64,000 nt of DNA from Anderseniella sp963759095 (GTDB taxonomy: Bacteria > Pseudomonadota > Alphaproteobacteria > Rhizobiales > Aestuariivirgaceae), in contig CAVWYF010000052.1 in the NCBI GenBank assembly GCA_963759095.1, positions 1 to 64,000 of the forward strand, in the 5' to 3' direction. Of this stretch, positions 35,081 to 43,885 are shown piece by piece. Positions within the stretch are counted from its first letter, which is position 1. The number at the start of each line of letters is the position of its first letter. The translations under genes were made by a program, and so were the position numbers. The notes below the pieces were generated by a model, which made no database searches, had not been told where the DNA came from, and saw only the letters and a program-made list of their open reading frames with translations.

Positions 35081-35746
35081 TCAGGGCCACATCAGCAAGC
35101 TGACACACTGTCGGAGTTCATCGGGGCACCCACATAGGACCGTCGCGCCGCCCTCATTTAGTTCGCGAACATCTCCATAGCCCCACAATACGCCGATGGA
35201 TGTCATGTCGTTGCGGCCAGCAGTAAGGGTGTCATTATCACGATCACCGATCATGCATCCCTGCGTTGCCTTAAAACCTTCTTGCGCGAAAAGATGAGCG
35301 ATGAGGTTACCCTTGTCGTCGAAGCGACCGTCGAGTTCGGAACCATAGAGGCCGTCGAAATATTCTGCGAATCCAAAGTGTTTGATGACCGTCTGAGCAA
35401 ATGGCTGTGGTTTAGCGGTGCAGACGACAAGTCGGTATCCATCATCCCTGAGGTCCGAAAGTGCTGTAAAGATGCCTTTGTAAGGCTCGGCTTGGAAAAT
35501 GCCACCATCGGCATACGACGCACGGTAAAGAGCTACGGCCGTTTCAACCTGATCCGCATCTCCAAGCAATTGAGCAAAACTGTGTCGCAGCGGTGGACCG
35601 ATGATCCACTTCAGGTCTTCATAGTGTGGAATGGGTCGGCCAAGCGCAGCGAGAGCCGATTGGCACGATCCAACAATGCCGCGCGCTGGATCGACCAACG
35701 TTCCGTCGAGATCGAAAAGAAGAAATTTATCAGTCGGTCTTTTCAT
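35081..35746 (-). CDS. HAD-superfamily phosphatase (phosphoglycolate phosphatase-like)
   Basis: 221 residues from ATG 35746; an upstream TTG could add seven. Motif I FDLDGTLVDPARGI, motif II VVCTAKPQPFAQ, the Lys region GFKATQGCMIGDRDNDTLTAGRNDMTSIGV and the cap domain are complete. Codon choice and GC look lower than in the flanking genes, and a fragment of the GGGTCAGGAC repeat lies downstream of its 5' side near 35903. It may therefore sit in an acquired segment. Confidence 0.82.
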   Translation of the reverse strand: MKRPTDKFLLFDLDGTLVDPARGIVGSCQSALAALGRPIPHYEDLKWIIGPPLRHSFAQLLGDADQVETAVALYRASYADGGIFQAEPYKGIFTALSDLRDDGYRLVVCTAKPQPFAQTVIKHFGFAEYFDGLYGSELDGRFDDKGNLIAHLFAQEGFKATQGCMIGDRDNDTLTAGRNDMTSIGVLWGYGDVRELNEGGATVLCGCPDELRQCVSLLMWP

Positions 35747-35911
35747 GGAGTGCCATTGTCTGCCCAAAATCGAGCATCTTGCAAGGCTGCTAAAGTCCAG
35801 AAAGGGCTCAATGCCGTCGTTCGCTGCAAATTGAACGAATAACCGTTCTTGCTAGTGGACACATATTAGATGGCAGATTTCCAGGCTGCCTCATGAGCCC
35901 ACGTCCTGACC

Positions 35912-36470
35912 CTAATCACTCAGCGTCCCGGTGGATTTCTGCACCAGCACCAAAAGCGCATCGGCAATGTGCTTGTCGGCGATGTTGTAGTCGTCGGCCT
36001 CGACACGGATCTTGTGGGCCTGATGCAACACGTCTGCGTGCGTGAACCCGTGCGGCGGATCGAACTTGTAACACGCCAGTTCCATCAACTGGCCCAGCGG
36101 ATCGCGGAAATACAGCAGAGTCCATGAAACCGCGGTCCACATCGCCTGAATTGGAAAAACCGTCGGCTTCCAGGCGTTCGGCTGCCTGGGTATAGGTGGC
36201 GCGTGACACGATGAACGCGAGATGATGCAGGTTGCCGACGCCGTTCGGGTTGGGGCTGGCATCAACCTCCCAGTCCTCGTTGGTGAAAATGGTGATCAGC
36301 CTGCCGTCGCCCGGGTCGAAATAGAGATGGTTGGTGTCGGGCGCGTCGAGATTGGGCTGTTCGAACACGAACGGCATGCCGAGTATGCCCTCCCAGAAAT
36401 CAATCGAGGTTTGCCGGTCGGCACCGTTCAGGGTGATGTGGTGGACGCCTTGCGTCTGGATAACAGTCAT
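35912..36470 (-). pseudogene. VOC/glyoxalase-family gene with a single-base frameshift
   Basis: From ATG 36470 the frame reads HHITLNGADRQTSIDFWEGILGMPF, HLYFDPGDGRLITIF, LHHLAFIVSRATY and DRGFMDS, a good vicinal-oxygen-chelate (dioxygenase/glyoxalase) protein. Near 36113-36119 it leaves frame. The continuation LYFRDPLGQLMELACYKFDPPHGFTHADVLHQAHKIR lies in the +1 frame and ends at a TAG at 35912. One extra base in CTCTGCTG explains the break. It overlaps the upstream ligase stop by 4 bp. It is either a recent pseudogene or a sequencing error. Confidence 0.8.
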
Positions 36471-37996
36471 CGGTCTATCCAATCATGGGTTTTTTCGATT
36501 TCACGGACTTCGGTTTTCAGTATCTTGCCATAATTGCTCTTCGGCAGCACATCAACAAATCGATAGGCTTTTGGCCGCTTGAAGCGCGCCATGTTGGACA
36601 GACAGTAGGCATCGACTTCCCTGTCGTTCAATGTGCGGCCGGGTTCGCGGACCAGATAGGCGATCACAATCTCGCCCCAGTCCGGGTGCGGCCTGCCGAT
36701 CACGCAGACTTCCGCCAGTTCCGGCATCTGCAACAGCACTTCTTCTATCTCGCGTGGATAGACATTGGTGCCGCCGGATATGATCAGGTCCTTCGACCGG
36801 TCGGTCAGGGTCAGGTAGCCGTCTTCGTCAAACACACCGACGTCACCGGTCCACAACCAGCCATCGCGCAGGGCAGATGCGGTGGCTTCAGGATTGTTCC
36901 AGTAGCCCAGCATTACCGAATCTCCCCGGCAGACAATTTCCCCCTTCTCGCCAACCGGAACTTCCACGCCGTCCTCGTCAACAACCCGCACATGCACGCA
37001 GGCGTCTGCCACACCGGCTGTGCCAAGCCGGTGCCGCCATTTTGGATGATCGCGATCGGCGATGTCCTCGCGTGACAAATGGGTGATGGTCATCGGGCTT
37101 TCGCCCTGTCCATAAAGCTGTGCCAGTTTCGGGCCGAACCGGTCCAGTGCCGCAATACAGTCCTCGACATACATCGGCGCGCCGCCATAGATGATCAGCT
37201 TGAGGTTGTCCAGGTCTGCATCGCCCGCCCATGTCGTCAGGCGCCGCACCATGGTCGGTGCTGCAAACATAGATACGCCGTGCCAGTGGGCAAGAAGATC
37301 GAAAATCTCCGCCGGGTCAAATCCGCCTGACACAGGCACGATGTTGCAGGCGCCGGCGCACACATGCGGAAACATCCACATGCCGGAGCCATGGCTCAGG
37401 GGTGCCGGGTGAATAATGCAGTCATCCGGCATGACCCGGTCGAAATCGACAAAATAGTTCAGCGTCATTGCAACAATGTTGCGGTGGGACAGCATGGCGC
37501 CCTTGGGCCTGCCCGTTGTGCCCGATGTGTAAAACAGCCAGGCCAGTTCATCCGGCTCGACAAAGCTGATTTTCACCGGGTCACAGCTCAACAGGTCCGC
37601 ATAAGTTTCGGATGTGACATCAATGATGTGTTCGACACCTTTGGCTCCTGTAGCGGCAATAGTCTCACTCAGAGCAGGGGTGACAAAGCAGGCTTTGCAG
37701 CCCGAATTCTCCAGAATGTAACTGAACTCCGACGCATGAAGCTTGGCATTCATCGGAACCGCTGCCAGGCCGGCATGCCAGATCGCAAACAGCACTTCGA
37801 AATACTCGGCCACGTTTTTCATGGCCAGCGCGACCCGGTCGCCCCGGGTCAGGCCGAGGTTTTGCAGGCCTGCGGCCAGCCGCTCGACCCGGTTGCGCAG
37901 CTCACCATGGGTGAAGACAACGTCTCTGCCTGCGCCCACGGCAGGGCCATCAGGGTGTTCCAGTGCATTGCGTTCGATCCAGTGGGCAAGATTCAT
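36467..37996 (-). CDS. AMP-dependent acyl-CoA synthetase/ligase
   Basis: 509 residues from ATG 37996 (MNLAHWIERNALEHPDGPAV). The adenylation motifs are LAWLFYTSGTTGRPKGAMLSHRN, IIYGGAPMYVED, LYGQGESPMTIT, GWLWTGDVGVFDEDGYLTLTDRSKDLIISGGTNVYPREIEEVL and the catalytic Lys in LPKSNYGKILKTEVRE. It activates a carboxylic acid as the CoA thioester; substrate unknown. It is coupled to the frameshifted VOC gene (ATGA), an operon seen in aromatic or amino-acid-derived acid catabolism. Confidence 0.88.
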   Translation of the reverse strand: MNLAHWIERNALEHPDGPAVGAGRDVVFTHGELRNRVERLAAGLQNLGLTRGDRVALAMKNVAEYFEVLFAIWHAGLAAVPMNAKLHASEFSYILENSGCKACFVTPALSETIAATGAKGVEHIIDVTSETYADLLSCDPVKISFVEPDELAWLFYTSGTTGRPKGAMLSHRNIVAMTLNYFVDFDRVMPDDCIIHPAPLSHGSGMWMFPHVCAGACNIVPVSGGFDPAEIFDLLAHWHGVSMFAAPTMVRRLTTWAGDADLDNLKLIIYGGAPMYVEDCIAALDRFGPKLAQLYGQGESPMTITHLSREDIADRDHPKWRHRLGTAGVADACVHVRVVDEDGVEVPVGEKGEIVCRGDSVMLGYWNNPEATASALRDGWLWTGDVGVFDEDGYLTLTDRSKDLIISGGTNVYPREIEEVLLQMPELAEVCVIGRPHPDWGEIVIAYLVREPGRTLNDREVDAYCLSNMARFKRPKAYRFVDVLPKSNYGKILKTEVREIEKTHDWIDR

Positions 37997-38100
37997 GGGG
38001 AGATACGGTTCCTGTAAATGTAGAGAGGTACAGCCTTGCCCAATCAGTCGCGTGCGTTCAAGTAGGTGTTGTGCGAACAAACCATAATCCGGTTGAAACA

Positions 38101-38478
38101 ATGGAAAAAGCCAAAGCAGGCCGCAGTACCGGTTTTATCTGTTTTGCCGTCATAGCCGCCTGCTGGATATGGCAATTGGGATATGGTGCCTTTGCCGGTC
38201 TGGTGCAGGCCTTTACCGACCCGCCAAAATGTGTCGCCGGATGGTTGTGGCCCGAACCTTTGCCATGGACGGCGTGCCGTGGCTTCGGATTGAGTGACAG
38301 TGTGCAGCACTGGATCGGCATTCCCGGTGATCTTGCCATGTATCCGTTTGCGTTGTGGCCGTATGCCTGGTCCGGCGGCCTGTATGCATCGCCGATGTTC
38401 TGGTTGAATTCCGCCATTCACGTGCTGGCATTCTGGTGGCTTGGCAAAACACTGGTGGACAGGCTGATTGCGAGATAG
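38101..38478 (+). CDS. Small membrane protein of unknown function
   Basis: 125 residues from ATG 38101. An N-terminal hydrophobic helix (FICFAVIAACWIWQLGYGAFAGLVQAF) and a C-terminal one (FWLNSAIHVLAFWWLGKTLVDRL) flank a Trp/Pro-rich region with two cysteines (PPKCVAGWLWPEPLPWTACRGFG) that would face the periplasm. It is divergent from the ligase and 34 bp before the ureohydrolase gene. I do not recognise the family. Confidence 0.6.
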   Translation: MEKAKAGRSTGFICFAVIAACWIWQLGYGAFAGLVQAFTDPPKCVAGWLWPEPLPWTACRGFGLSDSVQHWIGIPGDLAMYPFALWPYAWSGGLYASPMFWLNSAIHVLAFWWLGKTLVDRLIAR

Positions 38479-38512
38479 TCTCCTGCCGCCTGACGCAGAA
38501 GGAGTTCCGCAA

Positions 38513-39472
38513 ATGTCCAGACCCAACAATGATTTCTACCAGCCGGTACCCGGCCTTGAAGTGCCGCGCTTTGCCGGTGTTGCCAGCTTCATGCGCCTGC
38601 CGCAGGTCAAGCTGAAAGACGCGGGCGAGGTGGATATCGGGTTGATCGGGGTGCCATGGGACGGCGGAACCACCAACCGTCCCGGTCCGCGCCACGGTCC
38701 GCGTCAGATGCGTGATGCATCTGCCATGATCCGGAAAGTTCACCATCACCTGAAGATCGAGCCGTTCAAGCTGGCAAACGTTGCGGATATCGGAGATGCA
38801 CCAGTCAATCCGGCAGATCTCATGGACGCCATGTCGCGCATCGAAAAATTCTATGACCAGGTGGTCGCAGCAGGTGTCAGGCCATTGTCGGCTGGTGGCG
38901 ATCATCTGTGCTCGCTGCCGATCCTGCGGTCGCTGGGCCGGAGCAAGCCGGTGGGCATGATCCAGTTTGATGCGCATTCGGATCTCTGGGACAGCTATTT
39001 TCACGGCTCGAAGTTCACCCACGGTACGCCATTTGCCCGGGCCATTGAAGAAGGCGTGCTGGATCCAAAGCGGACCGTGCAGATCGGGTTGCGCGGCGGG
39101 GTCTACGACTGGTCGGATCGCGAGTTCGGCGAAAAGCATGGCGTGACCATGATCGATATCGAAGAAGCGGTTGCCAATGGGCTCGATGAAACCATGAAAC
39201 GGGCGCGCGACATTGTCGGCGATGACGAGACCTATGTCACCTTTGACATTGACTGTCTGGACCCGGCCTTTGCGCCAGGTACCGGAACGCCGGAGGCAGG
39301 CGGGTTCACCACCAGGGAAGCCCAGGCCATGTTGCGCAGCCTTCGCGGCCTCAATATCATTGGTGCAGATGTGGTGGAAGTGTCGCCGCCGTTTGACGCG
39401 TCGGGTTATACCGCACTTGCCGGCGTAACCATGATGTTTGAACTGTTGTGCATCATGGCAGAGCGTGTGTAA
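38513..39472 (+). CDS. Ureohydrolase (agmatinase/guanidinobutyrase family)
   Basis: 319 residues from ATG 38513, with AAGGAG nine bases upstream. All arginase-superfamily Mn ligand motifs are present: GGDH, FDAHSDLWD and FDIDCLDPAFAPGTGTPEAGG. It cleaves a guanidino compound to an amine and urea. Agmatine and 4-guanidinobutyrate are both possible. The window also encodes DauA-like and AruI-like enzymes that would lead to 4-guanidinobutyrate, and a TRAP-TAXI transporter follows directly, so a guanidino-acid substrate imported by that system is a reasonable inference. Confidence 0.88.
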   Translation: MSRPNNDFYQPVPGLEVPRFAGVASFMRLPQVKLKDAGEVDIGLIGVPWDGGTTNRPGPRHGPRQMRDASAMIRKVHHHLKIEPFKLANVADIGDAPVNPADLMDAMSRIEKFYDQVVAAGVRPLSAGGDHLCSLPILRSLGRSKPVGMIQFDAHSDLWDSYFHGSKFTHGTPFARAIEEGVLDPKRTVQIGLRGGVYDWSDREFGEKHGVTMIDIEEAVANGLDETMKRARDIVGDDETYVTFDIDCLDPAFAPGTGTPEAGGFTTREAQAMLRSLRGLNIIGADVVEVSPPFDASGYTALAGVTMMFELLCIMAERV

Positions 39473-39517
39473 TCTCCGCCACCAACAAAGACAAATCACG
39501 CACAGGGAAGGACGTCC

Positions 39518-40477
39518 ATGTCTCGCTTCAACAAACTCGCTTTCGCTTTCACTCTAACTGCCGCAGCGACACTGTCTGCCACTGTGAATGCTGAAACACG
39601 CGTCACCTACAAGTCGGCCAAGTCGACATCGTCTTATTACCAGATGGGTGTGCAGCTTGCCGAAGCGGTCAAGAAAGGCTCCGGCGGCAACATCATCCTG
39701 ACGGTGGAAGAGTCACAAGGGTCTGTGCAGAACGTCAAGGAAGCCGCAACACGAACCGGCAATTACGTGTTCACCACGCCGCCCGTACTGGTCAAGCTGG
39801 CCCAGGGCGGCAAGAAAATGTTCGAACCGAAAGACGTAAAGTTCGATGAGATCAGGGGCCTGTTCCCGATCCCGTCGCTGACCATGCATTTTGTCGTGCG
39901 GCAGGATTCCGGCATAACCGATTTTACCGGGCTTGACGGCAAGACCTTCCTGATCGGCAAGGGCAGCTTCGGCGCCCGCGAAGCGGAGAAATACATCAAG
40001 CTGTTCGGCCTGGAAGGCAAGGTCAAGCTGGCCGAGGTCGAACTGTCATCAGCCGTTTCAGCACTGAAGAACAAGCAGATTGACGGGTTCGCGACGGCCG
40101 GGTCCTATCCGGCACCGAATGTCCTTGAAGCGGCCGCGTCCACGCCGGTCAACGTGCTGTCATTAAGCGATGAGCAGTTTGCCATGACCAAGCGTGACAA
40201 GCTGACTATTCCGGCCGGCACCTATGCCGGCGTTGATACGGACGTGACCACAACAACCCTGCCGGTGATGGCCTACACCACCACCACCATGGATGATGCT
40301 ACCGCCTATGAACTCACCAAGACCTATTGGGAAGGCAAGGCAAGCATGGGTGAAACCGCGAAATGGTGGAATGGCGTCACACCTGAATACCTGTCTGCAA
40401 TGGTCGGCAAGCTTCATCCCGGTGCCCTGAAGTATTATGATGAAAAGGCCATAAAGGTGCCGGATACGCTTCGCTAG
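39518..40477 (+). CDS. TAXI-family TRAP transporter solute receptor
   Basis: 319 residues. A signal peptide (KLAFAFTLTAAATLSATVNA, cleavage near residue 25) leads to the periplasm. The mature protein has the TAXI pattern VTYKSAKSTSSYYQMGVQLAEAVKK, VEESQGSVQNVKEA, FVVRQDSGITDFTGLDGKTFLIGKGSFGAREAEKYI and ALKNKQIDGFATAGSYPAPNVLEAA. It would deliver an organic acid or amino-acid-like ligand to the fused permease encoded 26 bp downstream. Confidence 0.9.
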   Translation: MSRFNKLAFAFTLTAAATLSATVNAETRVTYKSAKSTSSYYQMGVQLAEAVKKGSGGNIILTVEESQGSVQNVKEAATRTGNYVFTTPPVLVKLAQGGKKMFEPKDVKFDEIRGLFPIPSLTMHFVVRQDSGITDFTGLDGKTFLIGKGSFGAREAEKYIKLFGLEGKVKLAEVELSSAVSALKNKQIDGFATAGSYPAPNVLEAAASTPVNVLSLSDEQFAMTKRDKLTIPAGTYAGVDTDVTTTTLPVMAYTTTTMDDATAYELTKTYWEGKASMGETAKWWNGVTPEYLSAMVGKLHPGALKYYDEKAIKVPDTLR

Positions 40478-40503
40478 GGGACCATAGAATCTAGACACGT
40501 CTC

Positions 40504-42303
40504 ATGGAAAAACCAGAAGCTGTCCCGGCGATCAAACCTGTATGGCTGGTTCTCGGGGCAGCGAGCATTGCGTTCCACCTGTGGCTGATTTTCTCCGGCC
40601 TGATCCCCAACCTGATATCGCGCCCGCTGCACATGGCCCTGGCTGTGCCATGGATCATGCTGGTTGCCAGGCGTGGGCGTGTTGAAACGGCCATCGGCTG
40701 GTGCCTGGGCCTTGGTGCCATTGCGGTTTGCTTGTGGATTGCGCTCAATGAGGCTTCCCTGTCGGATCAGTACGGCTCGCTGGCAGGACACGGGCAACTG
40801 GCGGCCAGCGCCGTTGTCATCATTTGCGTTCTGGAAATGGCCCGCCGGGCTATTGGCTGGCCGTTGCCGTGCGTGGCGGCGGTGGCCCTGTTGTATGGTC
40901 TTTTCGGTAATCATGTTCCCGGCGAGCTTGGGCATCCGGGCCTGCCCGTGGACAGCTTCCTCGGCACGCTGGTGATAGCCGAAGGCGGTTTATGGGGACA
41001 ACTGACCGGCGTTTCGGTTTCCGTGGTTGCTGTCTTCGTCATATTCGGGGCGGTTCTGAATGCCGGGGAGGCGGGCCAGGGATTCATGAACCTGGCGCTC
41101 GCCAGCGCCGGCAGGCTCAAGGCCGGTGCGGCCAAGGTTTCGGTTCTGGCGTCGGCGCTGTTCGGGTCCATTTCGGGGTCGGCATCTGCCAACGTGGCTT
41201 CGACGGGGTCGTTCACGCTGCCGGCCATGAAAAGGCTCGGTTATCCGCCGGCATTTGCTGGTGCGGTGGAAGCCGTGGCATCCAGCGGCGGGCAGATCAT
41301 GCCGCCACTGATGGGCGCCGGCGCATTCGTCATGGTGGAACTGACCTCAACACCCTATACGGCGATCATGGCGGCAGCGATCCTGCCTGCGGTGCTATTT
41401 TTTTGTGCCGTATGGTTTGGTGTCGACGGATTTGCCAACCGGTATGACCTGAAAGGCATGGGTGACGAAGCGCGTATTCCGGTCAAAACGCTGCTGATCA
41501 CCGGCGGGTTTTTCCTGGTGCCGTTTACCGTGCTGATGGAACGCTTGTTCCACGGTGGATACACAGCCCAGTTTGCAGCCGCTCTGGCTATTCTTTCGGC
41601 TGCCATCCTGCTCTTGTTCACCAGCCAGGGCTTTGCCCCGAAACAGCAAATTGTCGAACGCTTCTCAACGGCCATTGAAACCAGTGGCCGCCAGATTGCC
41701 CTGATCGCGTCAATCATCCTGTGTGCCAGCCTGATTGTCGGCGTGCTCGGTCAGACCGGGTTGGGCGTCAAGATCACCTCACTGATTGTCGATCTGTCGG
41801 GTGGCTGGTTGCCGGCGGCCCTGCTGCTGACGGCACTTGCCTGCCTGATTCTCGGCATGGAGGTGCCGACCACAGCAGCCTATGTGATTTGTATTTCGGT
41901 GGCCGGGCCCGCCTTGCAACAGCTCGGTGTACCGCTTCTGGCAGCGCATTTGTTCGTGTTCTGGTATGCGCTGTTGTCGACCATCACACCACCGGTATGC
42001 GGAACGGTTTTCATCGCTGCGGGGATGACCGGAGCGCCCTGGCTGAGGGTAGCGGGCCATGCCATGGTACTGGGTGTCGGGCTCTACCTGATCCCGCTGG
42101 CAATGGTCGCCGACATAGCGCTTATCGAGCCGTCCCAAAGTCTCTTGCCGGCATTGCTGGCTTTTGTCCGGATTGCCTTTGCGCTGTATCTGATCAGCAG
42201 GGGTCTGATCGTTCGGGATATGCCAGTTGCCGTCAGAGGTGCGCTGTGCCTGGCGGGCCTGGCCATCATGTTTGGCTCCGCTTTATTTACCGGCCAGCCA
42301 TAG
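40504..42303 (+). CDS. TRAP-TAXI transporter fused permease (DctQM-type)
   Basis: 599 residues, almost entirely transmembrane. The small-subunit-like N-terminal part has about four helices. The large subunit follows, with GAVLNAGEAGQGFMNLALASAGRLKAGAAKVSVLASALFGSISGSASANVASTG split across helices and SSGGQIMPPLMGAGAFVM, the family's most conserved segment. It is sodium-coupled in characterised TRAP systems. Its ligand probably relates to the upstream ureohydrolase. The 3' end overlaps the convergent TerB-like gene by 17 bp. Confidence 0.9.
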   Translation: MEKPEAVPAIKPVWLVLGAASIAFHLWLIFSGLIPNLISRPLHMALAVPWIMLVARRGRVETAIGWCLGLGAIAVCLWIALNEASLSDQYGSLAGHGQLAASAVVIICVLEMARRAIGWPLPCVAAVALLYGLFGNHVPGELGHPGLPVDSFLGTLVIAEGGLWGQLTGVSVSVVAVFVIFGAVLNAGEAGQGFMNLALASAGRLKAGAAKVSVLASALFGSISGSASANVASTGSFTLPAMKRLGYPPAFAGAVEAVASSGGQIMPPLMGAGAFVMVELTSTPYTAIMAAAILPAVLFFCAVWFGVDGFANRYDLKGMGDEARIPVKTLLITGGFFLVPFTVLMERLFHGGYTAQFAAALAILSAAILLLFTSQGFAPKQQIVERFSTAIETSGRQIALIASIILCASLIVGVLGQTGLGVKITSLIVDLSGGWLPAALLLTALACLILGMEVPTTAAYVICISVAGPALQQLGVPLLAAHLFVFWYALLSTITPPVCGTVFIAAGMTGAPWLRVAGHAMVLGVGLYLIPLAMVADIALIEPSQSLLPALLAFVRIAFALYLISRGLIVRDMPVAVRGALCLAGLAIMFGSALFTGQP

Positions 42304-42796
42304 CCTTGCCTTCTTCGCGAAGCTGTTCGGCCTCGCGATCTGTCAGCGCAAATATGCGTGACGCTTTCCGGATCACATCCAGTTCAGCCTCGTGCAGATC
42401 GTGATGGGAATAGGCGATGGTCCACATTTTCCGGACAAATCCGGCTCTGCGTTCGCGGGTTATGCTGGTTGTCAGGAAAGATGCCAGCCACTGGATATGG
42501 CTTTGATCCATCGGACTGAGTGCCAGCCTTTCGCTGATGAACGCGATATCGTCGCCACGCAGCTTGATATAGGGATCATAGAGGCGCTTGAGCATCTTGG
42601 CATCGGTGGGATGGATACGTTTGTCGGCAAGAAACAGCCATACAATCGCGATCAGCGAAGCAAAGGCGTTGTCGTTTTCGCGCAATTCGGGATAGATCGC
42701 ATCCAGCCGGTACATGGAGTCCATGAGTTGCCTGATGCGTCTTTTTTGCTCGTTCGTTTTTGTCTGCTTGTTCCTGACAAATTGCCTTCCCGTCAT
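42287..42796 (-). CDS. TerB-like (tellurite-resistance-domain) helical protein
   Basis: 169 residues, largely helical. NAFASLIAIVWLFLADKRIHPTDAKMLKRLYDP and LHEAELDVIRKASRIFALTDREAEQL resemble the two halves of a TerB/DjlA N-terminal-like domain. The N-terminal 25 residues are basic. No J domain or other ter genes are nearby, so a tellurite role should not be assumed. It is convergent and overlapping with the TRAP permease. Confidence 0.55.
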   Translation of the reverse strand: MTGRQFVRNKQTKTNEQKRRIRQLMDSMYRLDAIYPELRENDNAFASLIAIVWLFLADKRIHPTDAKMLKRLYDPYIKLRGDDIAFISERLALSPMDQSHIQWLASFLTTSITRERRAGFVRKMWTIAYSHHDLHEAELDVIRKASRIFALTDREAEQLREEGKAMAGR

Positions 42797-42935
42797 TTTC
42801 TATCAAGCAAGGGCAAGGTGACCTTACGTGATATTCTGCACACGCCTGAAAAAGCACGTGCAATCTTCATTTGCAATAATAAATGAACGCCCAGTCTTAC
42901 CGCCTTGGATAATCGTGGTTGTACAGGTCGGAATT

Positions 42936-43727
42936 TTAAAGAGTAAACAGTCTGCCAAACTGAGGTAGCTTGTCTGCTACCCCTGCCAGCCGTGCCGTGT
43001 GCCATGCCATGGCATGGTTGCTGGAGGTAATCGGAACCCCTGTTTCGCGTTCAATACTGGCAGCCTCTTCAACAAGCCTGACCGACGTACATGACACAAA
43101 GATAGCATCAACGTCCGATTCTGTCAGTACACGTTTTACTCCGTCGCGAATGGATTTTGGAGAAATGCTCGCGACCACTGCGTCAGACTCTTCATTGAAC
43201 GAACCGAATACGGGAACTTTGAAACCTCGCGCCCGGATATAGTCGGCAACAATCCGGTTTACATCTGCACGATAGGGCGTCAATACGCCAATCTTCCTGG
43301 CCTTGAAGGCATCGAATGCCGCAAAAGCAGCCGTAATCGGCGTTGTGCACGCAACCCCGGGACGGGCTTCACGGATGCGCTGGAACACTTTTTCTTCGCC
43401 GATTGCCATTGAGGCAGACGTGCAACCATAGGCGATCACATCCATCGCCGCGCCGGGCAGAAACACATCTGCACAATCGCGAATGCGCGGTTCCATTGCC
43501 CGAAGTGTCTCGGGCGTTATCTGGTCGTCGTTGAAAATTCGGCTTTGATACAGCGCCAGCCCCGGCAATTCGGAAAATATCTGCCGCCACTCATGTTCAA
43601 TCGTATAATCACTGGCCAGCACAATCAGGCCAACGCGGCCTCGCCCGGCAATCCCATTGTCGGTTTCAAAGGGCAGATTCTCAATCAGCTTCATGCTCTG
43701 GCGTTCGTCCAAAACCTTTGTGTCCAT
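42936..43727 (-). CDS. Asp/Glu racemase-superfamily protein (EutA/maleate isomerase-like)
   Basis: 263 residues from ATG 43727, with AGGAG eight bases upstream. VGLIVLASDYTIEHEWRQIF, a first catalytic Cys in VIAYGCTSASMAIGEE, TPITAAFAAFDAFKARKIGVLTPY and a second Cys in AIFVSCTSVRLVEEA define the maleate isomerase/arylmalonate decarboxylase group, and the TIEHE segment recalls ectoine-utilisation protein EutA. Two-cysteine isomerase or racemase chemistry is expected. The gene stands alone, and the doeA homologue is 10 kb away, so an ectoine link is only suggestive. Confidence 0.8.
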   Translation of the reverse strand: MDTKVLDERQSMKLIENLPFETDNGIAGRGRVGLIVLASDYTIEHEWRQIFSELPGLALYQSRIFNDDQITPETLRAMEPRIRDCADVFLPGAAMDVIAYGCTSASMAIGEEKVFQRIREARPGVACTTPITAAFAAFDAFKARKIGVLTPYRADVNRIVADYIRARGFKVPVFGSFNEESDAVVASISPKSIRDGVKRVLTESDVDAIFVSCTSVRLVEEAASIERETGVPITSSNHAMAWHTARLAGVADKLPQFGRLFTL

Positions 43728-43885
43728 GATATTTACTCCTGAACCTGACGGGTTGTGAGATTACCATATACAGGCAGACATTCCATCATTAGGTGATGCT
43801 GCGCCGATGCGCCGCTTGAAATTGCAGGCCAACCCATGCAAATAACAAGCCGACAAAGTATTTATCCATTTCAGGAGTTGAGCCC

